Shown: piece by piece, positions 48,901-57,517 of the stretch | Numbering within the stretch: position 1 is the stretch's first letter | Layout of the letters: each line of letters opens with the position of its first letter | Assembly (NCBI GenBank): GCA_016787755.1 | Contig: JAEUUA010000005.1 | Location: 62,001-126,000 of the forward strand | Origin: Cyclobacteriaceae bacterium | GTDB taxonomy: Bacteria; Bacteroidota; Bacteroidia; Cytophagales; Cyclobacteriaceae | Length of the DNA stretch: 64,000 nt | Direction: 5' to 3' | Notes under the pieces: model-generated | Seen by the model: the letters and a program-made list of their open reading frames with translations, nothing else | The model's database searches: none | Told to the model about the DNA's origin: nothing | Program-made: the position numbers and the translations under genes

Positions 48901-49456
48901 TAACAGAGCCCGCACCTGACATAATTGAAGCTGCCGTGATAGGGGTTGAGGTGGTTGTCGTATTGGTAAGAGACGAACCAAAATCTATTCTTGCGAGTAA
49001 TGGATCTGAAAGTCCATAAACAATTCCATACCAGTTATTTCCTTCCTTAATTACCTTGATGTCCGTTGGTGAATTGATCTTATTACCAATGTTACCCAGA
49101 TTAATAATGGTGGGTGTTGACTTGATATCAATTCCAAAATCTAACCTCAATATTGAATTTGTATTTTGACTGGTGACAAAACCAAACCAATTGGTTCCAT
49201 CGAACACAATATCTACACCCGTTGTTACACTCCCGCCTAAAGTCACTGCAGTAGTTGCATTGGGTGTTAATTGAAGATCCCCTTGACAAAGGTCGTATTC
49301 GAATCGATCTGCATTAGTAGATTGATTTGTGAAGATTAAATTTTGATTGAGACAAGCTTGAGGTAGCAAGTCAAAATCAGCAGTAACTTTCTGACCGCAT
49401 ACTGCAAATGCCACTAAATTAAAAAAAATAATAAAACTGATGATCCTGTCTTTCAT
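45908..49456 (-). CDS. PKD-domain surface protein with T9SS type A sorting domain
   Basis: About 1182 residues from the ATG at 49456 (MKDRIISF), one base after the previous gene's stop; a GTG at 49465 is an alternative. A signal peptide ends near residue 22 (VAFAVCG). Residues about 40-400 form WD/SBBP-like strands. A series of PKD domains follows (repeated 'WDFGD', 'WSFGDGQTS', 'WNFGDLNN', 'YTYVLAGDYQVSLSA'). The last 75 or so residues form a T9SS type A C-terminal domain (PYPNPAQDELFIDW ... GAGIYFVSYFDGKVSRTSRF). It is expected to be exported by the type IX system and attached to surface LPS, a glycan of the type made by the preceding genes. Confidence 0.92.
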   Translation of the reverse strand: MKDRIISFIIFFNLVAFAVCGQKVTADFDLLPQACLNQNLIFTNQSTNADRFEYDLCQGDLQLTPNATTAVTLGGSVTTGVDIVFDGTNWFGFVTSQNTNSILRLDFGIDIKSTPTIINLGNIGNKINSPTDIKVIKEGNNWYGIVYGLSDPLLARIDFGSSLTNTTTTSTPITAASIMSGAGSVNGGFDMMYDGTHWIIVLTLNSSFTIVRLPLIDSIPGPGDVISGISNPFGSALGDLVLFLDNGNYFGYVVAYGNKTLQQVSFGANLFSTPTIINISLTILSGFTPYGIDGAYDNGTYSLFISTLEGSLIKVNLGSALSLMNANGSSMGNFSILENTLKIKLIKHKSNWFTFSPSWNTTRLYRLDFPNPSCDLEFSSVLTQISPQLSFATAGTKAITLRAFKNGGEYAERSKSILITNSQAPIIDISFNTMCVDVATTFSVNTLDAIQTYNWDFGDLSNSTQTNPSHQYAHANQYEVKLLVTATNGCNNSTSKALSIYNKPLSSFNVPSGQVCTNNEFTFVNTTSDLFDGNLSYQWKVEGLPVSTTRDLKYTFQSGGDKSIALQVSIPGCSDERAQMISNIQVGPTVEFSAVGQCQDEVVSFTNSSFGDITGYQWSFGDGQTSTELNPVYSYSDKGNYQVSLITTSSNGCSSQLIKPITIYSKPQTNFSIDLPPFSCAGSPSQFNDQTPSLTDSNITTWLWNFGDLNNGSSTQKNPTYTYVLAGDYQVSLSATTNFGCATSTQKQVTISTPPSVNFSNGIACLNQGTQFADASDPTVKAWLWSIQNSTYTTKNATHVFSTTGSLPVMLTVTGSNNCVSQMSKIVNVPIPAVPDFTALSTCAGKPTQFQEKNAGGNDPAVSWIWDFGGQGVGTGSPAEHIFPSMGSYAVKMNTTRQSGCVYSITKSVAISQAPQAQFTPSPESGGSPLTVGFTNTSSLATTYLWKFNDSNNSTSSEFSPSFIFNQLGEYPVELIARNALGCQDSFIKIVKVVVPNSNAVLSEFKLIPSGGTMKVQVTITNQGNISIANPDVIIDLSGNTFVKEKLVGIILPNQVLTRTLSIDILPKNLHYVCAEVSIVGDVYLFDNRQCLNLQIETIAIQPYPNPAQDELFIDWINPESESMRVIIYNASGQIVLEKNYEPVLLGLNQVKVNVSNLGAGIYFVSYFDGKVSRTSRFSIIR

Positions 49457-49457
49457 C

Positions 49458-50591
49458 CTACTCACTTTTCATACAGGTTTCATAAATCTGCTTTACTCTA
49501 GCTGAAGTATTCTTCACGTTGAAGGTTCTTAGTGCAAATTCAAAACCTTGAGCTGCCATTTTCTTCCTTAATTCTTGTGATGAGGCTAATTTAATCATTG
49601 CGCTGGCCATCTCATCCACATTTCCATTTTCAACCAATAAACCGGTCACTCCATTTTCGACTATTTCTGCTGGTCCCCCACAATCTGTAACAATCAGGGG
49701 ACATTCATTTGCCAAGGCCTCCAGGCTTGTCATTGAAAAAGATTCCGAACTTGAAAAATTCAACGCTACATCGGCATGCTTATATTCCTTTTCCACGTCA
49801 TCGGTAAACCCCACCCATTCAATTTTATCATCTACCTCTAAACTCCTTGCTAATTGCTTTAGCGCTTCAAGATATTTTTGATTTTTTGATAACCCCATGT
49901 TTCCTCCTACAAATCTGAGTTTCCATCCAGCCAATTGGTTATGAACTTTCTGGAAAGCCCTGATAGCAAAGTTTTGTCCCTTGCCTTCAATCATATTAGC
50001 TACATATAAAAAAATGAATGGATCCGATTCTTTGCGTTCTATACTATGTGGCTTTTTATGCTCGAAGTAAAAACCATCATACACAATTTCAACTTTTTCA
50101 TGAAGAGGGAGTTCATTATAAACTGCCCTCGAAACCACAATAATTTTTTTTGCATACCTTCCATGAACCTTAAACCAAAAATTAAATAAAGCTGTTGGAA
50201 AATTTTTAGGCATAAATCTAACGTGACATACATAAGGAGTTTTACAACCCATTAACCTGGCGAAAGGTGGAAGGAGGTTGTAAATGTCATTTACGTGGAT
50301 CAGATCTATCTTCCTTGCCTCTACGGTTTTCTTTAACAGCATTGCGTTTCGTACTAAGGTGGGCAAGTAGAAAATCAAAGAGAATAAACTCCTTCTTATC
50401 TCAATCATTCTCCATTCTAAAACATCCTTAACATTGAGTTGGTCAAGTAAAACACGACCTTCACTTTTCTTTGGAAGAATGAACGTGAATGAAAATGATG
50501 ACTGAAGTTCGCGCGATACGCTGGCGATTGATTTTAACGCCCCTGTAATGGCAATTGAATTTTCAAGAACTAAAATTCTGGATTTACTCAT
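49458..50591 (-). CDS. Glycosyltransferase (GT4-like)
   Basis: 377 residues with two Rossmann-like domains. The C-terminal GT4 signature is 'FLYVANMIEGKGQNFAIRAF', 'KHADVALNFSSSESFSMTSLEALANECPLIVTDCGGPAEIVENGVTGLLVENG', containing the E-x(7)-E donor-binding pattern. It would transfer a sugar from a nucleotide donor onto a growing polysaccharide at the cytoplasmic face. Last glycosyltransferase of the minus-strand operon; it overlaps the start of the preceding GT gene by eight bases, and the T9SS PKD protein starts one base past its stop. Donor and acceptor sugars are unknown. Confidence 0.9.
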   Translation of the reverse strand: MSKSRILVLENSIAITGALKSIASVSRELQSSFSFTFILPKKSEGRVLLDQLNVKDVLEWRMIEIRRSLFSLIFYLPTLVRNAMLLKKTVEARKIDLIHVNDIYNLLPPFARLMGCKTPYVCHVRFMPKNFPTALFNFWFKVHGRYAKKIIVVSRAVYNELPLHEKVEIVYDGFYFEHKKPHSIERKESDPFIFLYVANMIEGKGQNFAIRAFQKVHNQLAGWKLRFVGGNMGLSKNQKYLEALKQLARSLEVDDKIEWVGFTDDVEKEYKHADVALNFSSSESFSMTSLEALANECPLIVTDCGGPAEIVENGVTGLLVENGNVDEMASAMIKLASSQELRKKMAAQGFEFALRTFNVKNTSARVKQIYETCMKSE

Positions 50592-51804
50592 GTATCAATT
50601 GCAACCATTTATTATTGATTTCACTTTGATCAAAGTCTTTCATACGATGTTTAGAACCTTCACTCAAAAGTTTCCTTTGCGATTCGTTATTAAGTAATCT
50701 AACAATTTCGTTCGCCCAAATTTCTAAACTTCTTGATGAGTCCGCAAGGGGCATCAAAATTCCTTGTGGCGTAACCAGCGGAGAAGTAATGGGTTGAATA
50801 AGGTCTTTGTGTAGAGGGGCTAAAATTTCTCGTGGGCCTGTAAAACAATCAGAAGACATAACGGGCACGCCACAAGCCATCGCTTCCCCTAAAGCCAATG
50901 GAAACCCCTCCCAGCTAGATGTCATTACATATAAGGTTGCCTTTGAAAGCATCGGGAATGGGTTTGATTGATATCCCATAAAATATACATCATACTCATT
51001 CGATAAACGATCGCTGCGCCAAACAGCATATGACTTTAACCCTAACGATTCTGCCTGAACTATCAACTCATTTCTCAATTCCCCATCACCAATAAGAATC
51101 AACCGGCACGTGACTCCGGCATCCTTTACTTTGCCAAAGATTTCAAGCAATGCCCTTAAATTTTTCTGCCGGGCTAATCTTCCGTGAGTAATAAGCACCA
51201 GAGATGCATTCCACAATTTTTTTTGAGTAAAAACATCCTCTTCCCTTGCTTTCTGCAGAATAAAGGCTAGATCAAAACCATTGGCAAGACTTTCAGTCCG
51301 TTGAGGGTTAATCTTAAATTGCTCGATAAGTTCTTGCCGTATCCCGCCACTTACACATATGATTCGGTTGCTCTTCCTGTAAAGCAGGGGAATCAAGATT
51401 TTCTTTCTGATCCAACCAAGTCTACCCTCAATATTACCATCATGCTTTTTTGTTCCATGTATCCAACAAATTACCTTTTCAGTACGAGCCGATAAAATAT
51501 TTATGAAGTCTGCCCCTTCCAGGTGGCTTATGGAATGCGTAATACCATTCTTCTTTTTAATCTTCCGCACTTTCCAAACGCGTAGCAAGAAATAAAAACC
51601 TTTCGAAATTAGATTGTTTCCGGCTGGCACATTTAATGATAAAATATCTAGTTGTAGATCCGTCTCAACTAAATTGTCTTTATTGAAAACACATCCTATT
51701 ACATTAAAGTGTTTTGAGTAAAAGCCGAGTTGAGCTCTAAAAACTTGTTGAGCTCCGCCATTACCCAAGTTTGGAATGATTAATAAGACACTATTTATTC
51801 CCAT
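50584..51804 (-). CDS. Glycosyltransferase family 4 protein
   Basis: About 406 residues from ATG 51804 (MGINSVLLIIPNLGNGGAQQVF); the open frame begins ten codons earlier at TTG, which I reject. The N-terminal 'IPNLGNGGAQ' loop and the C-terminal 'LITHGRLARQKNLRALLEIF' and 'MTSSWEGFPLALGEAMACGVPVMSSDCFTGPREIL' identify a GT4 (WaaG/PimB-like) retaining enzyme. The initial methionine and GG-A motif fit acceptor-binding strands. It overlaps the gene upstream by 14 bases, so co-translation within the operon is likely. Confidence 0.92.
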   Translation of the reverse strand: MGINSVLLIIPNLGNGGAQQVFRAQLGFYSKHFNVIGCVFNKDNLVETDLQLDILSLNVPAGNNLISKGFYFLLRVWKVRKIKKKNGITHSISHLEGADFINILSARTEKVICWIHGTKKHDGNIEGRLGWIRKKILIPLLYRKSNRIICVSGGIRQELIEQFKINPQRTESLANGFDLAFILQKAREEDVFTQKKLWNASLVLITHGRLARQKNLRALLEIFGKVKDAGVTCRLILIGDGELRNELIVQAESLGLKSYAVWRSDRLSNEYDVYFMGYQSNPFPMLSKATLYVMTSSWEGFPLALGEAMACGVPVMSSDCFTGPREILAPLHKDLIQPITSPLVTPQGILMPLADSSRSLEIWANEIVRLLNNESQRKLLSEGSKHRMKDFDQSEINNKWLQLIHE

Positions 51805-52891
51805 ATTTTGAGTAACGACTAAAGACTGATTCAATTGAAAATCGTCTCATGATCTCCGTTTTTAAATTTGCCCCACATGTTTTGTAAACGTGAGGATCCA
51901 CCAGGTATTTTTCGATATGATGCAGTGATTCCACTACGAAATATTCCTTATCCACGGTTATCCCATTCACCTTATTAATTAAATAGTTATCAAAATCACC
52001 AACTCCTTTGCAGGCTATAACAGGTAATTCAACGAGTGCCGCTTCCTTAACTACTACACAACTTGATTCCGACAAGGACGGATGAATTAAAAAATCCGAA
52101 GCCGAAAAATAGTCCAAAATATTTTCTTTATACCCAACGAAGAAAACTCTATCCTCTACATTGTATTTCTTAACCAAATCGATGAGCCTCCCTAGGTCAC
52201 TTCCTATACCTAATATTAAGAGGGAAGCGTTTATTCCTTTATTCCTTGCCCGATGAACAAGCTCAACAGAAAGTTCCTGACGCTTAAAATGGATTAAACT
52301 GCCTGCCGTCACCAAAAGAAGGTCATGCTTGTATTCTTGTCTGATTAAATCAACATTGGATTTGCTTATATCATTGTAACGTGAAAAATCGTAACCCAGA
52401 TTAATAGACTCAATTTTGCCGGGAACTACACCTTCGTGATCAATCATATACTGCTTTCCCTCTTCTGAGACAGAAATAATATCTTTCGCGAGGCGATAGG
52501 TTAACTTATACGTAAAAGATTTTTCAAAATGTAATAGTTTTGCCAAATCAACATGATGCCTGTAAATTACAACTCTCGCTTTAATAAAATATTGAGCCAA
52601 AACAGCTATGAAATTAGTAGGCTCTAAGTGCGAGAATAATAAATCGATCTTATTCTCTCTACAAAATTTTATAAGTCCTTTAACGGATTGAAGAGTCCCT
52701 ACTAAAAAAGATTTGCCAGCTGACGAAAGAGTAGCAACACCCGCCCCCATTTCTGAGAATGCATAATGCAACGATCCAATTTCTGAAGTACTTAATAAAA
52801 ATACCGTGTTACCCTCTTCCAGATATTTTTTAGCCAAACTTTCAATATCCCGGCACCTAAAATTTACAGGGGTGTAGAATAAGATATTCAT
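51791..52891 (-). CDS. Glycosyltransferase (GT4-like)
   Basis: 366 residues. It opens 'MNILFYTPVNFRCRDIESLAKKYLEEG', shows a GT-B fold with 'LLVTAGSLIHFKRQELSVELVHRA', and the donor-site region 'FSASDFLIHPSLSESSCVVVKEAALVELPVIACKGVGDFDNYL'. The E-x(7)-E spacing is less classical than in its neighbours, so it may act on a different donor. It overlaps the FkbM gene by four bases and the next GT gene by 14. Substrate not determinable from sequence. Confidence 0.88.
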   Translation of the reverse strand: MNILFYTPVNFRCRDIESLAKKYLEEGNTVFLLSTSEIGSLHYAFSEMGAGVATLSSAGKSFLVGTLQSVKGLIKFCRENKIDLLFSHLEPTNFIAVLAQYFIKARVVIYRHHVDLAKLLHFEKSFTYKLTYRLAKDIISVSEEGKQYMIDHEGVVPGKIESINLGYDFSRYNDISKSNVDLIRQEYKHDLLLVTAGSLIHFKRQELSVELVHRARNKGINASLLILGIGSDLGRLIDLVKKYNVEDRVFFVGYKENILDYFSASDFLIHPSLSESSCVVVKEAALVELPVIACKGVGDFDNYLINKVNGITVDKEYFVVESLHHIEKYLVDPHVYKTCGANLKTEIMRRFSIESVFSRYSKYGNK

Positions 52892-53730
52892 TTATTTTCC
52901 CTTGGAAAGGCATAAACATAATCATCCAGAAGGGGATTTCCCGTAGTCCTTGTGATACACTCAAAATTTGAGTCTTGTAAAAATTCCAATACGATCTTCT
53001 TGGTCTTAAAAAATTCTATTCCTTCATTTTGGTACCTAAAGTCATGACAGGATATTGCCATATTTTTTATTTTGCCAATCGCTTTTCCTATTCCTTTTAT
53101 CAGGAGTTGTTCAGCTCCTTCAATATTTACTTTCATAAAATCAACCTGCTGAATAGTGTATTTCTCAATTAGTTGTTCTATCGTAATTGCACCTACTTTA
53201 AATGAATCCGCATGTTGCTCCTGGCTAACCTTATTAGCAAGTGAATCTGGAGTATCCTCTATAAAAATATGACCCGGGCTATCCGCAATTGCAAGATGTA
53301 AGAGTTCTGTATTGTCAAATGCATTTTTTTCTTGATTATACTTCAATGCCTTAAAAGTTTTTGGATGTGCCTCAATAGCATACACCTTTCCGCTACTCCC
53401 GACAAGTTTAGAAAATATCATTAACTCTTCTCCAACACCCGCACCTACATCCACTACACAATCACCCATTTTAGGCAGGTACTGAAATCCGAGATGTGTC
53501 GAGAATTCATGCATTAGGTAGTTATAGTCATAAGCCCACCCGGGGCCTGAGCTGTAAAAATAATCTTGCCCAATTTTAAATTCCCAGATGGCTAACTCAT
53601 TAAGGTAATTCACGCTTTTAATGTCCTTTCCCTTTACCTTGTACATCCACTTTGTACCTACGGATAGGAGTTTATAAAATCCCTTATTTTGTAGTCGTTT
53701 TAATATTGAATTGGTGTTGATTTTATCCAT
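52888..53730 (-). CDS. FkbM-family methyltransferase
   Basis: 280 residues. The SAM-binding motif 'GDCVVDVGAGVGEELMIFSKLVG' lies near residue 90, and 'KVYAIEAHPKTFKALKYN' is motif II. The FkbM hallmark 'VDFMKVNIEGAEQLLIKGIG' follows. FkbM enzymes O-methylate sugar hydroxyls in glycans and polyketides. In this locus it probably adds a methyl cap or side-group to the surface polysaccharide. It overlaps the GT gene downstream by four bases and follows the previous gene by one base. Confidence 0.9.
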   Translation of the reverse strand: MDKINTNSILKRLQNKGFYKLLSVGTKWMYKVKGKDIKSVNYLNELAIWEFKIGQDYFYSSGPGWAYDYNYLMHEFSTHLGFQYLPKMGDCVVDVGAGVGEELMIFSKLVGSSGKVYAIEAHPKTFKALKYNQEKNAFDNTELLHLAIADSPGHIFIEDTPDSLANKVSQEQHADSFKVGAITIEQLIEKYTIQQVDFMKVNIEGAEQLLIKGIGKAIGKIKNMAISCHDFRYQNEGIEFFKTKKIVLEFLQDSNFECITRTTGNPLLDDYVYAFPRENK

Positions 53731-53731
53731 T

Positions 53732-54868
53732 CTATGCTTCCAATTTTTGTTTTACCTGATCGTTTACTTTATCCATCCAATTACCCCAATTAAAAGTAGT
53801 TTTAAAACTTTTAAAACTTGCTTCACTCATTGCATGATAGCGTTCAGGATTTTTAAAGGTTTCCACAATTACTTTTGCATGATCCATAGGGACCCTTTCC
53901 TGCAATAAGAACCCATTTACTCCATCCTCAATCATGGTTGATATGCCTCCAGTATCAGCAGCAACAACCGGTAAGCCAAAAGCAAACGCCTCCGAGATAA
54001 CAATCGGAGTGCAGTCCGCAAGGGTTGGCAAAATCATGAAGTGCGCCTCCTTAAATTTTTGTTCATACATAGCCCTATCCACTATCTTATCAATCTTTCT
54101 ATATACTTCAATTCCCTCATCCGACAATTCAGATTGTCCAGGTGAGGATCCAATGATCACGAGTTTACAATTCAACCCCAGGTGTTGAATGGCTGCTCTG
54201 ATCTTCAATGCAAAATCACCTCCCTTTCTTATCCAATCAACGCCAACAAAAAGGATTGTACATTCATTTGAAGGTAATTCTTTAAGAGGCAGTGTAGTTG
54301 GAGGATTTGTTAAGTTAGCTCCAAATGGGATGCTACAGGTATTTCTAATCCTATACTGATCCAGAATAAAATCAGTAGTCCAACGGGATGAGAAAAAATT
54401 AAAGGTTGCCTTTTTAAGCGCCCTTCTTTCTATCCAGGCGATCTCCCATTTTGAAATGATTAAGACATGCTGAAGTGAGGGGTAATAATCAATTAATTGA
54501 AGCATCGAACAATCACCACACGTGACTATTGGAATCTTCGTTTTTAAAAACGCCACCTCACTCAACCCTGCCGGACAAAATACGAATCTGGCATTCTTCA
54601 CTTTCCTTAACGCTAAAGTATTGATCAATCCGCAGATGCACGAAAGAATAACCCCATAGTCAAAAAGGTATTTTTTGCCAACCAGTTTGTTGATAACGAT
54701 GTTGAAGTAATACCCCATTAACTTGGCATACTTCAATTCTGGAGAAGCAAGGTAGATCACTTGATAGTGTTTGCATAGCGTTTGGTACATAAAATAGGGA
54801 ATACCAGACCAATCAGTGATAGAAGTTGGATTTTTTGATGACAAAAAAACAATTGTTTCTCGCGCCAT
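53732..54868 (-). CDS. Glycosyltransferase (GT4-like)
   Basis: 378 residues. The N-terminal domain begins 'TIVFLSSKNPTSITDWSGIPYFMYQTL' and the C-terminal domain contains 'TILFVGVDWIRKGGDFALKIRAAIQHLG', then 'HFMILPTLADCTPIVISEAFAFGLPVVAADTGGISTMIEDGVNGFLL' with the E-x(7) donor-site Glu. It resembles retaining GT4 enzymes in O-antigen and exopolysaccharide loci. It begins five bases after the class I methyltransferase stop and ends one base before the FkbM start, indicating an operon. Confidence 0.9.
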   Translation of the reverse strand: MARETIVFLSSKNPTSITDWSGIPYFMYQTLCKHYQVIYLASPELKYAKLMGYYFNIVINKLVGKKYLFDYGVILSCICGLINTLALRKVKNARFVFCPAGLSEVAFLKTKIPIVTCGDCSMLQLIDYYPSLQHVLIISKWEIAWIERRALKKATFNFFSSRWTTDFILDQYRIRNTCSIPFGANLTNPPTTLPLKELPSNECTILFVGVDWIRKGGDFALKIRAAIQHLGLNCKLVIIGSSPGQSELSDEGIEVYRKIDKIVDRAMYEQKFKEAHFMILPTLADCTPIVISEAFAFGLPVVAADTGGISTMIEDGVNGFLLQERVPMDHAKVIVETFKNPERYHAMSEASFKSFKTTFNWGNWMDKVNDQVKQKLEA

Positions 54869-54872
54869 TTAA

Positions 54873-55637
54873 CTAATGGATACCATCAAAGTCGCCCGAT
54901 GGATTTAAGCCTAAGAAGGAACGTACCTTAACGACCACTGAGTTAAAAAAAATTCGAATTCCCAGATATACGCCTTGCTTCCCTTGTACTATCTCCCTCA
55001 CATATTGGTTATTTCTTTTTTGAATCGCAGCTACAAAGTCTGGATGAATAAACTCACGTGAGTTTATTTCAATATCACTTTTATATTTTGTAGCTAAAAA
55101 AATATTTTGCCTATACCACCAATCAATATGTTCATTATTCCAAATAAGTGGCCGAATAGGATCATGAAAATAGAACCCATGTGCAAGAAATTTTTCCTGC
55201 CAATAGGTAGGCCACTGTTCATTGACATGATTTTGTCCTCCTTGACCAGGCACAGCTGCCGAGAAGACTATTGTATCTGCGTGACTTGCTAACGAAGCCA
55301 CAAATAAATCCGCACTTTCTTCCGGTAAATGCTCAGCCACTTCTAACGAAATGACTAAATCAAACTTTCTATTTAACGTCCAGGATTTACTTAAATCCAA
55401 TGCCTTAAACTTGGCGTCAGGTATTTTCAATAATTTTTTATCTAAATAATCAGCATCAATACCAACATAATCATGGATACCTGCTTCCTCGAATACCTGT
55501 AACCAGGTACCCGTGCCACACCCAACATCAAGCACACTAGTTGGTTTTACTAAATCCAAAAGTATAGGCACAACTTCTCTGGGCGCATTCAAATTATGAA
55601 TTATCTCTGTATGGATATAGGTAGGCTTCACCGTCAT
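54873..55637 (-). CDS. Class I SAM-dependent methyltransferase
   Basis: 254 residues. Motif I 'VLDVGCGTGTWLQVFEEAG' is near residue 36, followed by 'YVGIDADYLDKKLL' and 'FDLVISLEVAEHLPEESADLFVASL', typical of sugar or small-molecule methyltransferases. A later segment 'HVNEQWPTYWQEKFLAHGFYFHDP' may bind the acceptor. The specific acceptor is unknown; its position among GT and methyltransferase genes suggests polysaccharide modification. It overlaps the TylF gene stop by four bases. Confidence 0.87.
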   Translation of the reverse strand: MTVKPTYIHTEIIHNLNAPREVVPILLDLVKPTSVLDVGCGTGTWLQVFEEAGIHDYVGIDADYLDKKLLKIPDAKFKALDLSKSWTLNRKFDLVISLEVAEHLPEESADLFVASLASHADTIVFSAAVPGQGGQNHVNEQWPTYWQEKFLAHGFYFHDPIRPLIWNNEHIDWWYRQNIFLATKYKSDIEINSREFIHPDFVAAIQKRNNQYVREIVQGKQGVYLGIRIFFNSVVVKVRSFLGLNPSGDFDGIH

Positions 55638-56326
55638 TTAACAATATAGGCTACCTGATTATTCCATTGGCAAATTCTGCTGGACGATTTTATTTCCGAG
55701 AGATAATCGTGCACTGCTTTGGTACATCCGTCCCATGTGTGGTAATCATCTAAAATTATCAATCCACCTTCTACAACAAACGGAAATAGTTTATCTAAAC
55801 ATGTTTTAATTGATTCATACCAATCTCCATCCAATCGAAGAATACTTATTGGGTTGCCCTCGTATAAATCCAATGTATCATTAAACCAACCTTTGTAAAT
55901 TCTATAATTTTTATTACTGGCTTTCTTCATTGCCTCAATCGTGAAGGATTCATCAGCGGTACAGTTATCATAATAGTTGTCCGAATTTGTATCCTTCTGC
56001 CACTTCAAAGCAGCGTCTCCATCGATCTCCTGGGCGGGAGGCAACCCCTCAAAACTATCGAATAGATGAACTCTTTTTTTGGATCCTGCCAATTCACTTA
56101 TTCCTGCCACCATGCCACCTCTCCACACACCACACTCAATAATATCTCCTTTCACCTTTAGAAATCGGCTCGCAAGTTCCAAATTGGAAATAAATAATTC
56201 CTTTGGAATCATGGTAAAATCCTTGTACTTATTAAAGTACGTTTCATATAAAGGAAGCGCTTTATTGTATCGTTTCAGATCAATACCTCCTAGTCTTATA
56301 ATTTTCTTTACAATTGCTTTAGCCAT
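55634..56326 (-). CDS. TylF/MycF-family O-methyltransferase
   Basis: 230 residues matching macrocin O-methyltransferase. 'GDIIECGVWRGGMVAGI' is the SAM region, 'VHLFDSFEGLPPAQEIDG' follows, and 'SILRLDGDWYESIKTCLDKLFPFVVEGGLIILDDYHTWDGC' contains the metal-binding Asp residues. TylF enzymes methylate a deoxysugar in antibiotics, and homologues occur in surface-glycan loci. It is likely to methylate a sugar of the exported polysaccharide. It overlaps the Wzt gene by eight bases. Confidence 0.9.
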   Translation of the reverse strand: MAKAIVKKIIRLGGIDLKRYNKALPLYETYFNKYKDFTMIPKELFISNLELASRFLKVKGDIIECGVWRGGMVAGISELAGSKKRVHLFDSFEGLPPAQEIDGDAALKWQKDTNSDNYYDNCTADESFTIEAMKKASNKNYRIYKGWFNDTLDLYEGNPISILRLDGDWYESIKTCLDKLFPFVVEGGLIILDDYHTWDGCTKAVHDYLSEIKSSSRICQWNNQVAYIVK

Positions 56327-57515
56327 GAACGATTCGTGACGGTGGTACTAAAAATCCATTGTGATGAGAATGCGGAAAATTACGGCCTGGCGTTGGCGAA
56401 TTTGTAATTTCAAATTGAACTATTTCTTTATCCCAACAAATTGTTTCCGTATTGTGAGACCCAATCCATGCCGAAACTTTATACTGATCAGGAATTAAAG
56501 GTGGCAATTGTATTTCTGATATTACCTCTTTTCCATCCGGTGAATACTCAATAAACGGCAAAACTTCAGGGATTGCCTGAAAAATGGTAATTCCCATTGA
56601 ATTAGATACATCGAAGGCGAGAAACGCGCTCTTATGCTGTGCTTGGGATATCAACTTGCAAACTACTTTTAGAATATGAACCGGTTGAACGCTGGACAGT
56701 TTAACTTCAACGCTTTTAAAATAAATAGACTCCTTCGGCTTGGTTTTTCTTTCCCAAAAAGTTGCATTGGTTAGTGCATGGGAGGACTGATATTTTCTAA
56801 CTACTTCTTCAACCAAACCACTTGCAATAATTTTTCCCTGATCGAGTAAAATAGCCCGGGTGCATAGGTTCTCCACTGCCGCCAGATTGTGGCTAACGAA
56901 CAAAATGGTGCGCCCGCTGCTACTTACTTCCTCCATTTTTCCCAGACATTTTTTTTGAAACTCTGCATCACCCACTGCCAGCACCTCGTCAATGATTAAA
57001 ATCTCAGGTTCCAAAAATGCAGCCACGGAGAACGCCAACCTGAGTTGCATTCCACTGCTATAATGTTTCAACGGCATATCCAAAAACTTCCTGGTTCCCG
57101 AGAACTCTACGATTTCATCAAACTTCACATCAATTTCTTTGCGCTTCATTCCCAACAAAGACCCATTAAAAAAAATATTCTCTCTGCCTGTAAGTTCAGG
57201 GTGAAACCCGGTGCCCACCTCTAACAAACTTGCCACACGACCCCGGCAAATTATTCTTCCTTGCGTGGGGGGGGTAATTTTCGAAAGTATTTTTAGAAGG
57301 GTTGATTTTCCCGCTCCGTTTCTTCCAATTATAGCTAATGATTCACCCGGGTTGACATCAAAAGTAATATTGTCAAGAGCCCAAAATTCTTCTGTTACCT
57401 TCTTTTCGAAAGTTAACCCCTGACTAATTCTTTCTCGCAAACTTAGATAGCTTCCGGTAAGATGCTGAATTCGAAATTTTTTACTGATCGCTTTTACCTC
57501 TAAAATTGGTTTCAT
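56319..57515 (-). CDS. wzt: Polysaccharide ABC exporter ATPase (Wzt) with C-terminal domain
   Basis: 398 residues. The N-terminal ABC ATPase has Walker A 'IIGRNGAGKSTLLKIL' near residue 64, signature 'YSSGMQLRLAFSVAAFLEP', Walker B 'EILIIDEVLAVGDAEFQ' and the switch 'SHN'. Residues about 255-395 form a Wzt C-terminal beta-sandwich (VHILKVVCKLISQ... FHSHHNGFLVPP-type end), which in E. coli O8/O9a binds the modified non-reducing end of the O-antigen. This fits the methyltransferase genes of the operon, which could cap the chain. It pairs with the permease gene two bases upstream. Confidence 0.93.
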   Translation of the reverse strand: MKPILEVKAISKKFRIQHLTGSYLSLRERISQGLTFEKKVTEEFWALDNITFDVNPGESLAIIGRNGAGKSTLLKILSKITPPTQGRIICRGRVASLLEVGTGFHPELTGRENIFFNGSLLGMKRKEIDVKFDEIVEFSGTRKFLDMPLKHYSSGMQLRLAFSVAAFLEPEILIIDEVLAVGDAEFQKKCLGKMEEVSSSGRTILFVSHNLAAVENLCTRAILLDQGKIIASGLVEEVVRKYQSSHALTNATFWERKTKPKESIYFKSVEVKLSSVQPVHILKVVCKLISQAQHKSAFLAFDVSNSMGITIFQAIPEVLPFIEYSPDGKEVISEIQLPPLIPDQYKVSAWIGSHNTETICWDKEIVQFEITNSPTPGRNFPHSHHNGFLVPPSRIVHG

Positions 57516-57517
57516 AT

